DNA of 64,000 nt from Psychrobacter sp. BI730 (GCF_013414195.1 NZ_JAATTV010000016.1:1-64000); one strand, 5' to 3'; positions 19,729 to 29,696 are shown, counted from the first letter of the stretch. A program made the numbers and translations. Notes: a model not told the origin generated them from the letters alone.

Positions 19729-19759
19729 TTGATAGATGTCTAACACAGTCAACTATGCT
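19729..19759 (+). promoter_or_regulatory. Weak promoter candidate inside the spc operon
   Basis: TTGATA, 19-bp spacer, TATGCT, about 75-100 bp before rplF. Spacing is long and the match modest, but it is placed where a gap interrupts an otherwise tightly packed operon. Confidence 0.3.
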
Positions 19760-19792
19760 AAACTAACACGCTTTTTAGCCTGTTAGTTTTTT
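19760..19792 (+). terminator. Terminator-like hairpin between rpsH and rplF
   Basis: AAACTAACA (19760-19768) pairs with TGTTAGTTT (19781-19789) around a 12-nt loop, followed by more T. The stem is AU-rich and so probably a partial terminator or a processing/stability element rather than a full stop. Confidence 0.5.
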
Positions 19793-19832
19793 CGCTAATA
19801 TAAAGAAGTTAAATTTTTTAAGGAATATTCCT

Positions 19833-20366
19833 ATGTCTCGTGTGGCTAAAGCCCCAGTGACGCTGCCAAACGGCGTAAGCGTTACTTTGAACGATCGGCA
19901 GGTCGAAGTTAAAGGCAAGAACGGTTCTATGTCTTTACGCCTGCATGAATTGGTCGAGCTGAAACAGGAAGATGATGCTATCATTTTCTCACCTACAGTC
20001 GATTCAAAAGAAGCTATGATGCACACTGGCACCATGCGCGCTCTTGTTAACAACTATGTTACTGGCGTAAACGAAGGCTTTGAAAGACGTCTTCAGTTGA
20101 TTGGTGTTGGTTATCGCGCGCAAGTTACTGGTAACAAGGTAACCTTGAACGTTGGTTATTCTCATCCAGTAGAGTATACGTTACCTGAAGGTGTATCAGC
20201 TGAAACGCCAACGCAAACTGAAATTGTTTTGAAATCAAACAATAAACAGCAGCTTGGTCAAGCAGCCGCCAACATCCGTGGTTTCCGCCCACCTGAGCCT
20301 TATAAAGGCAAAGGTATTCGTTATAGTGACGAGCATGTGATTCGCAAAGAAGCTAAGAAAAAATAA
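19833..20366 (+). CDS. rplF: 50S ribosomal protein L6
   Basis: 177 aa, duplicated two-domain fold. [30 protein letters not shown] start, VGVGYRAQ-type segment [26 protein letters not shown] in the middle, and [27 protein letters not shown] at the end. Near the factor-binding site. Confidence 0.98.
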   Translation: MSRVAKAPVTLPNGVSVTLNDRQVEVKGKNGSMSLRLHELVELKQEDDAIIFSPTVDSKEAMMHTGTMRALVNNYVTGVNEGFERRLQLIGVGYRAQVTGNKVTLNVGYSHPVEYTLPEGVSAETPTQTEIVLKSNNKQQLGQAAANIRGFRPPEPYKGKGIRYSDEHVIRKEAKKK

Positions 20367-20377
20367 GGTGAGTTGAA

Positions 20378-20728
20378 ATGTTTGATAAAAAAGCAGCTCG
20401 TCTGCGTCGAGCTAAGAAAACACGCGCGCATATCCGTTTCTTAGGCGTTCATCGCTTAACGGTTAACCGCACGTCAAAACATATTTATGCCCAGATTATC
20501 TCTCCAAATGGTGGTGAAGTGATTGCTCAGGCATCTACCTTAGACAGCAGCTTGCGTTCAGGCGCGACTGGTAATGCTGATTCAGCAACGTCTGTAGGCC
20601 AAATGATCGCAGAACGCGCAAAAGCAGCTGGCATTACTAAAGTTGCCTTTGACCGTAGTGGTTTCAAATATCATGGTCGAGTTAAAGCTTTAGCAGAAGC
20701 TGCTCGCGAAAACGGATTGGAGTTTTAA
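20378..20728 (+). CDS. rplR: 50S ribosomal protein L18
   Basis: 116 aa. [36 protein letters not shown] and [29 protein letters not shown]. 5S rRNA-binding protein. Confidence 0.98.
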   Translation: MFDKKAARLRRAKKTRAHIRFLGVHRLTVNRTSKHIYAQIISPNGGEVIAQASTLDSSLRSGATGNADSATSVGQMIAERAKAAGITKVAFDRSGFKYHGRVKALAEAARENGLEF

Positions 20729-20730
20729 TC

Positions 20731-21246
20731 ATGGCTAGAAATGATAAAAATGATAAAAATGAACAGACTGACGGTCTAGTAGAACGCTTAGTTACCGTTG
20801 ATCGCGTAGCGAAAGTTGTTAAAGGTGGTCGTATTTTCTCTTTCACTGCATTGACTGTAGTGGGCGATGGCAATGGTCGTGTAGGTTTTGGTCGTGGTAA
20901 AGCACGTGAAGTGCCAGCTGCTATCCAAAAAGCACTAGAAGCTGCCAAACGTAATATGATTACTGTTGAGCTAAATGATGCAACTTTGCATCATCCAATC
21001 AAAGCACGTCATGGTGCTAGTAAAGTCTACATGCAGCCTGCATCTGAAGGTACTGGCGTAATCGCTGGTGGCGCAATGCGTGCTGTATTAGAAGTTGCTG
21101 GTGTCAAAGACGTTTTGACTAAATGTTATGGTTCTACCAATACTGCTAACGTTGTTCGCGCAACGTTTAACGGTTTACGTGATATGTCAACTCCAGAGAA
21201 GATGGCAGCTAAACGTGGTAAATCTGTAGACGAAATCTTGGGTTAA
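20731..21246 (+). CDS. rpsE: 30S ribosomal protein S5
   Basis: 171 aa. [53 protein letters not shown] is the double-stranded RNA-binding half; [25 protein letters not shown] follows. The short N-terminal [14 protein letters not shown] stretch is a direct repeat of Asn-Asp-Lys. Accuracy-determining protein at the mRNA entry. Confidence 0.98.
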   Translation: MARNDKNDKNEQTDGLVERLVTVDRVAKVVKGGRIFSFTALTVVGDGNGRVGFGRGKAREVPAAIQKALEAAKRNMITVELNDATLHHPIKARHGASKVYMQPASEGTGVIAGGAMRAVLEVAGVKDVLTKCYGSTNTANVVRATFNGLRDMSTPEKMAAKRGKSVDEILG

Positions 21247-21266
21247 CTTAGACTAGGTGAGTTACG

Positions 21267-21446
21267 ATGAAAAAAATGAAAGTCACTCAATTTAAATCGG
21301 GTGCCCATCGCCTAAAGAGCCACAAAGCGAGCTTGAAAGGATTGGGTTTACGCCGTATTAATCATACTGTTGAAGTAGAAGATACTCCTTCAACCCGTGG
21401 TATGGTCAATCGCGTTAACTACATGGTAAAAGTGGAGGAAGCGTAA
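21267..21446 (+). CDS. rpmD: 50S ribosomal protein L30
   Basis: 59 aa, read directly from the sequence: starts [19 protein letters not shown], contains [32 protein letters not shown] and ends KVEEA. This is the compact single-domain bacterial L30. Stop overlaps the rplO start (TAATG). Confidence 0.97.
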   Translation: MKKMKVTQFKSGAHRLKSHKASLKGLGLRRINHTVEVEDTPSTRGMVNRVNYMVKVEEA

Positions 21447-21886
21447 TGGGTCTTAGATTAAATGAATTATCACCAGGTGTTGGCGCAAAGAAAACTGCCC
21501 AACGTCGTGGTCGTGGTATCGGTTCAGGTCTTGGTAAGACTGGTGGTCGTGGTGTAAAAGGTCAGAAATCTCGTTCAGGTTCTAGCATTCGCTCAGGATT
21601 TGAAGGTGGTCAGATGCCTTTATATCGCCGTCTACCAAAATTTGGTTTTACCAGTAAACTGGCTATGAAGACTGCTGAAGTACGTCTTTCTGAACTGAAT
21701 AAAATTGAAGGCGATGTAGTTAGCCTTGAAACACTTAAAGCTGCTAACCTTATCCGTCACGATATGAAACGTGCTCGTGTAATGCTATCAGGCGAAGTCA
21801 CTAAAGCTTATACTTTCAAAGGTATTAAAGTGACTAAAGGTGCTAAGCAAGCTATCGAAGCTGCTGGTGGTAGCATCGAGGAGTAG
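21446..21886 (+). CDS. rplO: 50S ribosomal protein L15
   Basis: 146 aa. [41 protein letters not shown] start, [18 protein letters not shown], and [16 protein letters not shown] end. Late 50S assembly protein. Confidence 0.98.
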   Translation: MGLRLNELSPGVGAKKTAQRRGRGIGSGLGKTGGRGVKGQKSRSGSSIRSGFEGGQMPLYRRLPKFGFTSKLAMKTAEVRLSELNKIEGDVVSLETLKAANLIRHDMKRARVMLSGEVTKAYTFKGIKVTKGAKQAIEAAGGSIEE

Positions 21887-21890
21887 TAAC

Positions 21891-23237
21891 GTGTCAAAAC
21901 AATCAATGTCATCGGCTGGTATACCGCTTAATCCATTCGCATTTATACGTAAGTATGATGAGCTATGGACGCGTTTATTATTTTTAATCGGCGCATTGAT
22001 TGTTTATCGTTTAGGGTCACATATTCCTGTTCCGGGTATCAACCCAGTTAACTTGGCTGATCTGTTTTCGCGCAACGAAAACACCATCCTGAGCATGTTT
22101 AATATGTTCTCAGGTGGTGCGCTAGAGCGTATGTCTATCATGGCACTTGGCATTATGCCATATATCTCAGCATCGATTATCGTACAGATGATGTCTGCAG
22201 TATTGCCATCGCTTGAAGCCCTCAAAAAAGAAGGTGAAGCGGGACGACGCAAGCTAAACAAGTACACCCGTCAGGGAACGCTTGCTTTAGCCCTAGTACA
22301 GTCATTAGGAATGTGTGCTGGCTTAATCAGCCAAAACCTTACTTTATCTACTGGTCTTACCTTCTATATTCCAGCTGTTACTTCTTTAGTAGCAGGCGCA
22401 ATGTTCTTAATGTGGCTTGGTGAGCAGATTACGGAGCGCGGCGTAGGTAATGGTATTTCAATGCTCATTTTTGCGAGTATTGTGGCTGGTACGCCAGGTA
22501 TGATTTCGCAATCTATTGAACAGGTCAATCAAGGTCAGATGAACTTGATTGTGCTATTTATTTTTGTACTGCTAGGTATCGCGGTTACTGCGGGTATCGT
22601 TTATATTGAACGTGCTCAACGTCGTGTTCCTGTGAACTACGCACAAAAACAGCAACAAGGTCGTAAAATTTATGCTCAGCAGCAATCACATTTGCCGCTT
22701 AAGCTAAATATGGCAGGGGTTATCCCAGCTATTTTTGCCAGTTCTTTGTTATTGTTTCCTGCAAGTTTAGGGCAGTGGGTTGGTCAATCGACTGATCCTA
22801 CCTTTGTACAGAAAATACTTCAAAATATGGCATTGGTGTTGTCCCCAGGACAGCCGCTATACTTAGTACTGTTTGGCGCAATGATTATTTTCTTCTGTTA
22901 TTTTTATACGGCATTGGTATTTAGTCCGCGTGAAGTAGCAGAGAACCTTAAACGTAGTGGTGCGTATATTCCAGGTATTCGCCCAGGACAACAAACTCAG
23001 CGTTACCTCGATCATGTATTAAACCGACTGACCTTTATTGGCGCGATGTATATGACGGTTATTTGTTTAATGCCAATGGTCGTCCAGTCATCGTTTGGTG
23101 TGCCGTTTCAACTCGGTGGTACGTCTTTACTGATTATGGTGGTTGTGGTAATGGACTTCATCTCGCAGATTCAAGCGCATTTGATGACCCATCAATATCA
23201 TGATCAGACGTTAATTCAATCGCCCACTCAACCTTAA
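21891..23237 (+). CDS. secY: Sec translocase channel subunit SecY
   Basis: 448 aa from GTG 21891, preceded at 8 nt by GAGGAG; the frame is open upstream within rplO but without SecY homology. An ATG at 21906 is an alternative. Ten membrane segments are expected and visible (for example [25 protein letters not shown] as TM1, with the plug region [31 protein letters not shown] after it). The cytoplasmic loop [22 protein letters not shown] and the C-terminal [12 protein letters not shown] are SecY-like. Pore of SecYEG. Embedded in spc as in most bacteria. Confidence 0.98.
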   Translation: MSKQSMSSAGIPLNPFAFIRKYDELWTRLLFLIGALIVYRLGSHIPVPGINPVNLADLFSRNENTILSMFNMFSGGALERMSIMALGIMPYISASIIVQMMSAVLPSLEALKKEGEAGRRKLNKYTRQGTLALALVQSLGMCAGLISQNLTLSTGLTFYIPAVTSLVAGAMFLMWLGEQITERGVGNGISMLIFASIVAGTPGMISQSIEQVNQGQMNLIVLFIFVLLGIAVTAGIVYIERAQRRVPVNYAQKQQQGRKIYAQQQSHLPLKLNMAGVIPAIFASSLLLFPASLGQWVGQSTDPTFVQKILQNMALVLSPGQPLYLVLFGAMIIFFCYFYTALVFSPREVAENLKRSGAYIPGIRPGQQTQRYLDHVLNRLTFIGAMYMTVICLMPMVVQSSFGVPFQLGGTSLLIMVVVVMDFISQIQAHLMTHQYHDQTLIQSPTQP

Positions 23238-23268
23238 ATGAGCGGTACGATATTTCAAGGAGCATGCT

Positions 23269-23385
23269 ATGAAAGTTCAAGCATCAGTTAAAAAGATTTG
23301 TGGTAGCTGTAAAGTTGTGCGCCGTAAAGGCCGTGTACATATTATCTGTACAGCAGAACCTCGCCACAAGCAACGTCAAGGTTAA
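23269..23385 (+). CDS. rpmJ: 50S ribosomal protein L36 (zinc-binding type)
   Basis: 38 aa read directly: [20 protein letters not shown], then [18 protein letters not shown]. The C-x2-C-x12-C-x4-H zinc ribbon is intact. AAGGAGC ribosome site. Last gene before the alpha unit. Confidence 0.97.
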   Translation: MKVQASVKKICGSCKVVRRKGRVHIICTAEPRHKQRQG

Positions 23386-23446
23386 TAATTAGTATCAGAA
23401 AACATCTAGTTTTCGCTGCTAATTAAATTAATACTTGAAAAATAAC

Positions 23447-23468
23447 GGCGGATGCGATATCATCCGCC
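23447..23468 (+). other. GC-rich hairpin between rpmJ and rpsM
   Basis: GGCGGATG and CATCCGCC form a perfect 8-bp stem with loop CGATAT. There is no T-run after it. It lies between spc and alpha, directly before the putative alpha promoter. Confidence 0.6.
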
Positions 23469-23470
23469 AC

Positions 23471-23500
23471 TTGCCGTGTTTATACAAAATCTTTTATGAT
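23471..23500 (+). promoter_or_regulatory. Candidate alpha operon promoter
   Basis: TTGCCG (23471-23476), 18-bp spacer, TATGAT (23495-23500), 133 bp upstream of rpsM. In E. coli the alpha leader folds into an S4-binding pseudoknot; I cannot confirm that structure here. Confidence 0.5.
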
Positions 23501-23518
23501 AGAATCGATGAGCAGACT

Positions 23519-23546
23519 TATAGTCAAAACATCGATAATGACTATA
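23519..23546. repeat. Short TATAGTC/GACTATA inverted repeat in the alpha leader
   Basis: TATAGTC (23519-23525) and GACTATA (23540-23546) are separated by 14 bp. These are the same 7-bp ends as the 108-bp dispersed repeat, so this could be an end-only deletion derivative or an unrelated small hairpin in the rpsM leader. Confidence 0.45.
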
Positions 23547-23632
23547 AAAGCTCTAGTATTAACAGCAACAAATCTGAAGAGTAAAGCCTTATCGCTAGAT
23601 AACGCTTATTTTTCTTTAATGGAGAGAAATCA

Positions 23633-23989
23633 ATGGCTCGTATTGCCGGCGTAAACATTCCGGATAATAAGCATGCTGTTATTTCACTAACTTACATCTT
23701 TGGTGTAGGTCGTACCACTGCTCAGAAAATCTTAGAAGCAGTTGGCATCGCCCCTACTACTAAAGTCAGTCAGTTAGATGATACACAGTTAGATGCTATC
23801 CGTGCACAAGTTGCAAACTACATGACTGAAGGTGACCTTCGTCGTGAAGTTTCAATGAACATCAAGCGTTTAGTTGATCTTGGTTGTTACCGTGGCATCC
23901 GTCATCGTCGTAACCTACCAGTTAGAGGTCAGAACACCAAGAACAACGCTCGTACTCGTAAGGGTCCGACACGCCCTCTCAAAAGATAA
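23633..23989 (+). CDS. rpsM: 30S ribosomal protein S13
   Basis: 118 aa. [33 protein letters not shown] start, [37 protein letters not shown] end. 30S head protein, bridge to L5. First gene of the alpha unit. Confidence 0.99.
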   Translation: MARIAGVNIPDNKHAVISLTYIFGVGRTTAQKILEAVGIAPTTKVSQLDDTQLDAIRAQVANYMTEGDLRREVSMNIKRLVDLGCYRGIRHRRNLPVRGQNTKNNARTRKGPTRPLKR

Positions 23990-24009
23990 TTAACTTAGGA
24001 AGCTAAAAG

Positions 24010-24399
24010 ATGGCAAAAGACACTCGCAGTCGCAAAAAGGTGGCTCGTCGTTCAGTATCGGAGGGCATTGCCCATATCCATGCGTCTTTTAATAACACCA
24101 TTGTTACGATTACCGATCGTCAAGGTAATGCATTGGCTTGGGCCACTTCAGGTGGACAAGGCTTCCGTGGTTCACGTAAATCTACACCATTTGCAGCTCA
24201 GGTTGCAGCTGAAGTCGCTGGTAAAGCGGCCCAAGAATATGGTGTTAAGAATATCGATGTTTTGGTCAAAGGACCAGGACCGGGTCGTGAGTCTGCGGTA
24301 AGAGCACTAGGTGCATTGGGTTATAAAGTTAACAGCATCTCTGATGTAACCCCAATCCCACACAATGGTTGCCGTGCGCCGAAAAAGCGCCGCGTCTAA
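24010..24399 (+). CDS. rpsK: 30S ribosomal protein S11
   Basis: 129 aa. [47 protein letters not shown] and [42 protein letters not shown]. Platform protein near the E site. Confidence 0.99.
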   Translation: MAKDTRSRKKVARRSVSEGIAHIHASFNNTIVTITDRQGNALAWATSGGQGFRGSRKSTPFAAQVAAEVAGKAAQEYGVKNIDVLVKGPGPGRESAVRALGALGYKVNSISDVTPIPHNGCRAPKKRRV

Positions 24400-24447
24400 T
24401 ATTAAAGACGAAGCTTTTTATACTAAAAGCTTATAGGAGACATAACA

Positions 24448-25089
24448 ATGGCCCGCTATATTGGACCAAAACTGAAATTATCACGTCGTGAAGGTACGGA
24501 TTTAGGCCTTAAGTCTGGCGTTAAACCGTATGACGTAAAAACGAAGAAAGCTGGTCGTCCACCAGGTCAGCACGGCGTAAGCCGTAACAAGACCTCAGAA
24601 TATGCTCTACAGTTGCGTGAAAAGCAAAAAGTTAAGCGTATTTATGGTGTACTAGAGCGTCAATTCGCGAACTACTATAAAGAAGCTGCTCGTAAGCGTG
24701 GCGCTACTGGTGAAAACCTACTAGCAATGCTTGAGAGCCGTCTAGATAACGTTGTGTATCGCATGGGCTTTGGCTCAACTCGCGCAGAAGCACGTCAGCT
24801 AGTCAGTCATCGTACTGTTATGGTAAAAAAAGCTGGCCGTGATGAGTTTGTTCGTGTGAACATTCCTTCAATTCAGCTTCAAGATGGTGATGTCATCGCT
24901 ATCCAAGAGAAATCTCGCGAACAACTACGTATTAAAAACGCTATCGAATTAGCGACACAACGTGGTATTCCAGAATGGCTTGATGTTGACCACAGCAAAC
25001 TACAAGGCACGTTTAAACATGCGCCTGATCGTATTGATCTACCTGCTGAAATCAACGAAAGCTTGATCGTTGAGCTATACTCTAAGTAA
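24448..25089 (+). CDS. rpsD: 30S ribosomal protein S4
   Basis: 213 aa, a few residues longer than in E. coli (206). [21 protein letters not shown] start, APGQHG-type [34 protein letters not shown], and an S4 RNA-binding domain [33 protein letters not shown]. Primary 16S binder; represses the alpha operon in E. coli. Confidence 0.99.
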   Translation: MARYIGPKLKLSRREGTDLGLKSGVKPYDVKTKKAGRPPGQHGVSRNKTSEYALQLREKQKVKRIYGVLERQFANYYKEAARKRGATGENLLAMLESRLDNVVYRMGFGSTRAEARQLVSHRTVMVKKAGRDEFVRVNIPSIQLQDGDVIAIQEKSREQLRIKNAIELATQRGIPEWLDVDHSKLQGTFKHAPDRIDLPAEINESLIVELYSK

Positions 25090-25169
25090 TGACGTAATGC
25101 TCAATGTTATGAAAATGGCATTGAGCAATTAACGTTAATTAAACCAGTTTAATAAATCGAGGTGACATC

Positions 25170-26177
25170 ATGATGCTAAATGCAACTGAGTTTCTAACGC
25201 CGAATGCCATTAATGTGGATACGGTTAACGAAACGATTGCGAAAGTCACGCTCGAACCGTTAGAACGCGGCTTTGGGCATACCTTAGGTAATGCTCTGCG
25301 TCGCATCTTGTTATCTTCATTACCTGGTGCTGCAGTCATTGAAGCTGAGATTGATGGTGTTGACCATGAATACTCAACGCTTGAAGGCCTGCAAGAAGAC
25401 GTACTTGATTTGCTTTTGAACCTAAAAGGCTTAGCAATTACGCTTCATGACCAAAATGAAGTATTTTTGACCTTGGATAAACAAGGTCCAGGCACTATTA
25501 CTGCTGCAGACATCGCGTTGCCGCACAATGTTGACATCATCAATCCAGAATTGGTCTTGGGTACATTGAGCGATCGTGGTCATCTTAAGATGCGTTTGCG
25601 TGTAGTGATGGGTCGTGGATATGAGCCAGCAAACCAGCGCCGTGAAGATGGTGATACTAAAGCAATTGGACGTTTAAAGCTTGATGCAAGTTTTAGTCCT
25701 GTGCTTCGTGTTGCTTATCAGGTTGAGAACGCTCGTGTAGAGCAGCGTACTGATCTTGATCGTCTTATCATTGAGCTTGAAACTAATGGCACTATAGATC
25801 CAGAAGAAGCAATTCGTAAAGCAGCCACTATTTTACAACAACAGATTTCTATCTTTGTTGACCTAGAAGCTGAAGAAGCGCCTGAGCCTGTGAAAGAGAA
25901 AGAAGAGGTTGATCCGGTGCTATTACGCCCTGTGGACGATCTTGAACTAACGGTTCGCTCAGCCAACTGCTTGAAAGCTGAAAACATTTACTATATCGGT
26001 GATTTGGTACAGCGTTCAGAGACTGAACTTCTAAAAACCCCAAATCTTGGTAAGAAATCATTGACAGAAATCAAGGACGTATTAGCGTCTAAAGATTTAG
26101 AGCTCGGTATGCGCCTAGATAACTGGCCACCAGCTGATTTACGTGTTGATGATCGCTTTTCTTATCGTAGCCGTTAA
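25170..26177 (+). CDS. rpoA: RNA polymerase alpha subunit
   Basis: 335 aa. N-terminal dimerisation domain ([29 protein letters not shown] near residues 28-56), a Glu/Pro-rich linker ([15 protein letters not shown], ~232-246), and alpha-CTD ([28 protein letters not shown]) that binds UP elements and activators. Two adjacent ATGs (25170 and 25173) make the first residue uncertain. GAGGTGAC ribosome site. Confidence 0.99.
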   Translation: MMLNATEFLTPNAINVDTVNETIAKVTLEPLERGFGHTLGNALRRILLSSLPGAAVIEAEIDGVDHEYSTLEGLQEDVLDLLLNLKGLAITLHDQNEVFLTLDKQGPGTITAADIALPHNVDIINPELVLGTLSDRGHLKMRLRVVMGRGYEPANQRREDGDTKAIGRLKLDASFSPVLRVAYQVENARVEQRTDLDRLIIELETNGTIDPEEAIRKAATILQQQISIFVDLEAEEAPEPVKEKEEVDPVLLRPVDDLELTVRSANCLKAENIYYIGDLVQRSETELLKTPNLGKKSLTEIKDVLASKDLELGMRLDNWPPADLRVDDRFSYRSR

Positions 26178-26196
26178 ACTTTAAGGATTTTTGACT

Positions 26197-26556
26197 ATGC
26201 GCCATCGTAAGAGTGGAGTCAAGCTGGGTCGTACCGGCAGTCATCGTAAGGCAATGTTTCAGAACATGACTAACTCATTATTTGAGCATGAACTGATCAA
26301 AACAACTTTACCAAAAGCTAAAGAACTACGTCGCGTTGCCGAGCCATTGATCACTATGGCTAAAGAAGACAGCGTTGCTAACCGTCGTTTAGCATTCAGC
26401 CGTATGCGTAGCAAAGCTATGGTAGGCAAATTATTTGGCACGTTAGGTCCTCGTTACCAGACGCGTCCAGGTGGTTATTTGCGTATCGTAAAATGCGGTT
26501 ACCGTGATGGTGACAATGCGCCAATGGCTTATGTAGAATTGGTTGATCGTGACTAG
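26197..26556 (+). CDS. rplQ: 50S ribosomal protein L17
   Basis: 119 aa from ATG 26197 ([24 protein letters not shown]); a TTG six bases earlier is rejected because the family starts MRHR. AAGGA ribosome site. Ends the alpha unit, followed by a strong terminator. Confidence 0.98.
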   Translation: MRHRKSGVKLGRTGSHRKAMFQNMTNSLFEHELIKTTLPKAKELRRVAEPLITMAKEDSVANRRLAFSRMRSKAMVGKLFGTLGPRYQTRPGGYLRIVKCGYRDGDNAPMAYVELVDRD

Positions 26557-26581
26557 TTTTACACCTAAGACATATTCCATA

Positions 26582-26614
26582 AAAAAGCTCCAATTCAATT
26601 GGAGCTTTTTTTTG
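26582..26614. terminator. Bidirectional terminator rplQ / yciO-like
   Basis: AGCTCCAA and TTGGAGCT stem flanked by an A-run on the left and eight T on the right. It separates convergent genes and works on paper in both directions. Confidence 0.9.
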
Positions 26615-26666
26615 TCTTAAATCTGACTAAATATACTAGTAGTTGTTTAAAGCAATAATTAGCTGC

Positions 26667-27287
26667 TTAGAGTAATAACGAATCGACATTGGCCGCACCT
26701 TGTCTGATAACTTCAGGAACGCTGCTAGTCATATCCACGATAGTAGTAAGCTTAGTTGTCTTTATACCTGCATTGATGAGACCGTCGATTTGATTGCCTA
26801 GCAAATCTTCAATCTCAAATGGGTCATCCAAAATATCGTCTCGATTAGGCAAAATCAGTGAGCTGGTTAAAATAGGTTCATCCATCGCTTCTAATAATGC
26901 TTGAGCAATGGGGTTACTAGGTACACGGATACCAATGGTTTTTTTCTTTGCATGCGCCAGTTTTTTCGGTACGTCTTTGGTGGCAGTAAGAATAAAAGTA
27001 ATTGGGGCAGGGGTATGGGCTTTCAGCTGTTTAAATTGTACATTATCAACTGTTGCATAGTTGGCAATTTCGCTCAAGTCGCGGCATAGCAAGGTAAATT
27101 GATGCTTATCATCGAGTTCACGGATTTGCTTAAGCTTCGTTAGAGCATCCTTTGCTCCTAAACGGCAACCAAAAGCATAACTGGTATCAGTTGGGTAAAT
27201 AATTAACTGATCTCTGCGCAATAGGTCAGCGGCTTGCTCAATGAGACGTGGCTGCGGATTATCGGGATGAATATAGAAGACTTCCAT
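26667..27287 (-). CDS. YciO/YrdC/Sua5-family protein
   Basis: 206 aa. The YrdC-fold signatures are present: IIYPTDTSYAFGCRLGAKDALTKLKQIRELDDKHQFTLLC near residues 29-68 and IGIRVPSNPIAQALLEAMDEPILTSSL near 118-145. TsaC/Sua5 members make threonylcarbamoyl-AMP for tRNA t6A. The start MEVFYIHPDNPQPRLI and the length match the YciO subgroup better than TsaC, and the role of YciO is less certain. It is convergent with rplQ. Confidence 0.88.
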   Translation of the reverse strand: MEVFYIHPDNPQPRLIEQAADLLRRDQLIIYPTDTSYAFGCRLGAKDALTKLKQIRELDDKHQFTLLCRDLSEIANYATVDNVQFKQLKAHTPAPITFILTATKDVPKKLAHAKKKTIGIRVPSNPIAQALLEAMDEPILTSSLILPNRDDILDDPFEIEDLLGNQIDGLINAGIKTTKLTTIVDMTSSVPEVIRQGAANVDSLLL

Positions 27288-27519
27288 AGTGGTTCCTTAT
27301 TTTATAATTATTGGTTTTTAATTGAGACAAATTTTTCATTAGTTAGATATGGTTCAATCACTGGATATATTAGAAAAACTATTCTAGAACTAAAGCAGAT
27401 CGATATTTTCAAAATACCACTTTAGTTATCAGTATAGCTCAAAGCAGATATAAGTTTAGTGGCAAGGCGTTACCAACCGTAGAAAATCGTTAATAAGTAG
27501 GAACGCTTAGTAATTTAAA

Positions 27520-28263
27520 CTAAGCGCTGATCTCAGATGAAGAAGTGCAAGCACTAAGTAACGCAGTCAGTAAAGTCTTAGCGTCACGTGGCAGAGTGTC
27601 AGGTTTAGCTATGTAGCTGTGGACTTGCTGATAGACATCAATAGCAAAGGTGCTACTACTAGTGTCGAAGTCGGCAAACAAGTTATCTTGTGAGACTTGA
27701 AAATTTCGTCCACACGCCAAGGTAAATAGACACTCCAATGCTTGAGGTTTAATTTCTACACGCTCAAATGCCTGCTGCTGAGCCGCTGATCGTCCATCTG
27801 GAGCATACCAGTAGCCAAAGTCAGATAGTTGTCTACGAGCGTCACCAGCCACGCACCAATGACTGATTTCATGCAGAGCACTGGCAAAAAATCCGTGAGC
27901 AAATTCAATTCGAGCGGGTTCATTATCTTGAGCTGGAAAATACTCGGGTTCATCATTGCTACGAGCCAATATAACTTGCTGATTAGCAAATGAAGTATTA
28001 AATAATTTTATGAGCCAGTCGGTAACTAATCGTTCGCTATCAATTATCAATTCTGCTGAGTAAGTATAGTCAGATTGAGTAGTAGACAACTCTTGCCACT
28101 GACTTCTTAATTCGTTTAAATCCTTATCTTTATCGAGGCACAGTCTATTATTAGGAACATTTTTAGTATGACTCCCTAGTTGAATAAGTTGTTGTAGCAA
28201 CGAACTTGCTCCAGCAGGAGGAAGTAAATCAGAAAAATTAATTTTATTATCGGATAGATTCAT
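27520..28263 (-). CDS. epmC: Elongation factor P hydroxylase EpmC
   Basis: 247 aa. The C-terminal ~150 residues match EpmC/YfcM of Moraxellaceae: PARIEFAHGFFASALHEISHWCVAGDARRQLSDFGYWYAPDGR, with the metal-binding HExxH-like H131-E132-x-x-H135. EpmC hydroxylates the beta-lysyl-lysine of EF-P. About 60-80 N-terminal residues are extra compared with the 182-residue E. coli protein and have no visible domain. EpmA, EpmB and EF-P are not in the window. Confidence 0.88.
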   Translation of the reverse strand: MNLSDNKINFSDLLPPAGASSLLQQLIQLGSHTKNVPNNRLCLDKDKDLNELRSQWQELSTTQSDYTYSAELIIDSERLVTDWLIKLFNTSFANQQVILARSNDEPEYFPAQDNEPARIEFAHGFFASALHEISHWCVAGDARRQLSDFGYWYAPDGRSAAQQQAFERVEIKPQALECLFTLACGRNFQVSQDNLFADFDTSSSTFAIDVYQQVHSYIAKPDTLPRDAKTLLTALLSACTSSSEISA

Positions 28264-28390
28264 AGAGAAGACATTGACTTAATAAATACTAAAGACAAAA
28301 AACTTTAGGTAAAAGGTAAGTAGTAGAAGAGCTTAAACAAATTTGCTATCAAAAAATCTTAACATACTAGCGCTAGCAGAATATGGCACT

Positions 28391-28417
28391 TTCCGTTAGT
28401 ATGGCAGGCAATATTAT
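28391..28417 (+). promoter_or_regulatory. Candidate promoter of yceD
   Basis: TTCCGT, 15-bp spacer, TATTAT, ending 27 bp before the start codon. Spacing is short and the -35 weak, so tentative. Confidence 0.35.
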
Positions 28418-28444
28418 ACACCGTTTTTATGAATGAGGCCGCGC

Positions 28445-29038
28445 ATGTCAAGCACTCCAGAAACTAAACCGTCAGCATCTCACGCTGACAACAAAAAAGT
28501 GCCTGTATCTACTGGCATGCCTGAGCACATCTCCTTAGATAAGTGGGCAGACACTGGTTATGAATGGTCAGGAGAGGTAAAACCAAGCTCGTTTGACCGT
28601 CTTGCTACTACTCTGAGCACTGAACACGAGCAGTCAGATATACAGCTCAAAGCTAACTTGTATCGTCGCAACAACGTCTTGCATTTAGCATTTACTTTGA
28701 CAGGTGATGTTTGGCTAACTTGTCAGCGCTGTTTACAACCAATCGCTATAGACTTGTCTGATGATTATGACATCGCGCTACTCGAAAACGATAGTCAGGT
28801 TCGTTTAGTTAAAGATGAACAAGATTATTTATTACTGGATGAAATCGTTACCGAGCAATCTCCAGAGCGTCTGTTACCATTTAAGAAATTGGTAGAAGAC
28901 GAAATCTTGCTCAAAACACCAATGGCATCAAAGCATGACGATTGTGAAATGTCTGTTGAGCAGTTTGGTGAAATACCAGAAGAAGAGGAAGGTGAAAATC
29001 CTTTTGCTGCTTTAGCCTCGCTAAAAGGCAAACTATAA
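28445..29038 (+). CDS. yceD: YceD (DUF177) large-subunit rRNA accumulation protein
   Basis: 197 aa from ATG 28445, chosen because GAGG lies 6 nt ahead of it; an ATG at 28433 has none. DUF177 pattern: LHLAFTLTGDVWLTCQRCLQPIAIDLSDDYDIALLEND with the CxxC, LLLDEIVTEQSPERLLPFKKLVEDEILLKTPMASKHDDC, and NPFAALASLKGKL at the end. In E. coli YceD is needed for normal 23S rRNA levels and lies directly upstream of rpmF, as here. Confidence 0.92.
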   Translation: MSSTPETKPSASHADNKKVPVSTGMPEHISLDKWADTGYEWSGEVKPSSFDRLATTLSTEHEQSDIQLKANLYRRNNVLHLAFTLTGDVWLTCQRCLQPIAIDLSDDYDIALLENDSQVRLVKDEQDYLLLDEIVTEQSPERLLPFKKLVEDEILLKTPMASKHDDCEMSVEQFGEIPEEEEGENPFAALASLKGKL

Positions 29039-29356
29039 GCGTCAAAATTATCTACTCGATGCATTTAAAAAACCTTTTATCAGCTTTGTACAGAAGAGTG
29101 CGAGGCAGGGCTTTATTAATTTAATAAACATGCGTATAATGTCCGGTTTATTGCATTCGAGCAACCTGTTGCTTGCTGATAGAAACTGACTGGGTAAATT
29201 TTTTATAGAATTCAGCCTTGGTCAGTGCTTTATGTGAGTGGCAATCTATTTAACTAATGATGCTTAAGACTTAGGTTGTTGTGATTATATAGCCTCTGTC
29301 AGTATCGACTTAAGCTGAATTTCAAGCTTATCCCTTTTAAGTATAGGAGCTATATC
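29039..29356 (+). other. Intergenic region yceD / rpmF (318 bp)
   Basis: No gene. It holds a promoter-like TTTATT-17 bp-TATAAT (29112-29140) that would give rpmF a leader of ~210 nt. In many relatives yceD and rpmF are tightly coupled, so separate transcription of rpmF is likely here. Confidence 0.5.
29112..29140 (+). promoter_or_regulatory. Candidate rpmF promoter
   Basis: Perfect TATAAT at 29135-29140 with a weak TTTATT 17 bp upstream. Confidence 0.5.
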
Positions 29357-29539
29357 ATGGCTGTTCAAAAAAGTCGTAAAAGCCGTTCTCGTCGTGACAT
29401 GCGCCGTTCACATCACCGTATGGAAATTGCTGAACTAAGCGTAGATGCTACTACTGGTGAAAAACATCGTCGTCATCACATGACTAAAGATGGTTTCTAC
29501 CGTGGTCGTCAACTGTTCAAAGTCAGCCAAGACGCCTAA
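29357..29539 (+). CDS. rpmF: 50S ribosomal protein L32
   Basis: 60 aa. [22 protein letters not shown] is the typical start; the end [16 protein letters not shown] is conserved. The zinc cysteines of the C+ form are absent. TAGGAGC ribosome site. Confidence 0.98.
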   Translation: MAVQKSRKSRSRRDMRRSHHRMEIAELSVDATTGEKHRRHHMTKDGFYRGRQLFKVSQDA

Positions 29540-29560
29540 GACATTGGCTCTATGATAGCT

Positions 29561-29607
29561 TAGGCGAAAACAATAATAGTACTGGTGACTATTATTGTTT
29601 TTGCCTA
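29561..29607 (+). terminator. Terminator of rpmF
   Basis: Long near-perfect stem TAGGCGAAAACAATAATAGT / ACTATTATTGTTTTTGCCTA with a 7-nt loop, starting 21 bp after the rpmF stop. Confidence 0.75.
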
Positions 29608-29639
29608 GTTATTATTAGTCAATAAGCTTTGAGCTAAAA

Positions 29640-29696
29640 AAAGCCAAGTTATTTCGCTATCATATATTATGTGGCTGGATAACTTGGCTTTTTGTT
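29640..29696 (+). terminator. Second terminator-like hairpin before fabD
   Basis: AAAGCCAAGTTAT (29640-29652) pairs perfectly with ATAACTTGGCTTT (29679-29691) across a 26-nt loop and is followed by TT. Between the two hairpins and fabD (29697-29964) I see no gene, only AT-rich DNA with a TATAAT at 29909-29914. Confidence 0.65.

Noticed and set aside
27340..27490. Possible further copy of the 108-bp repeat between yciO-like and epmC
   Set aside because: Only short similarities (GGTTCAAT, GGATATA, AAGGCGTTACC) without the ends or central dyad; not enough to call.
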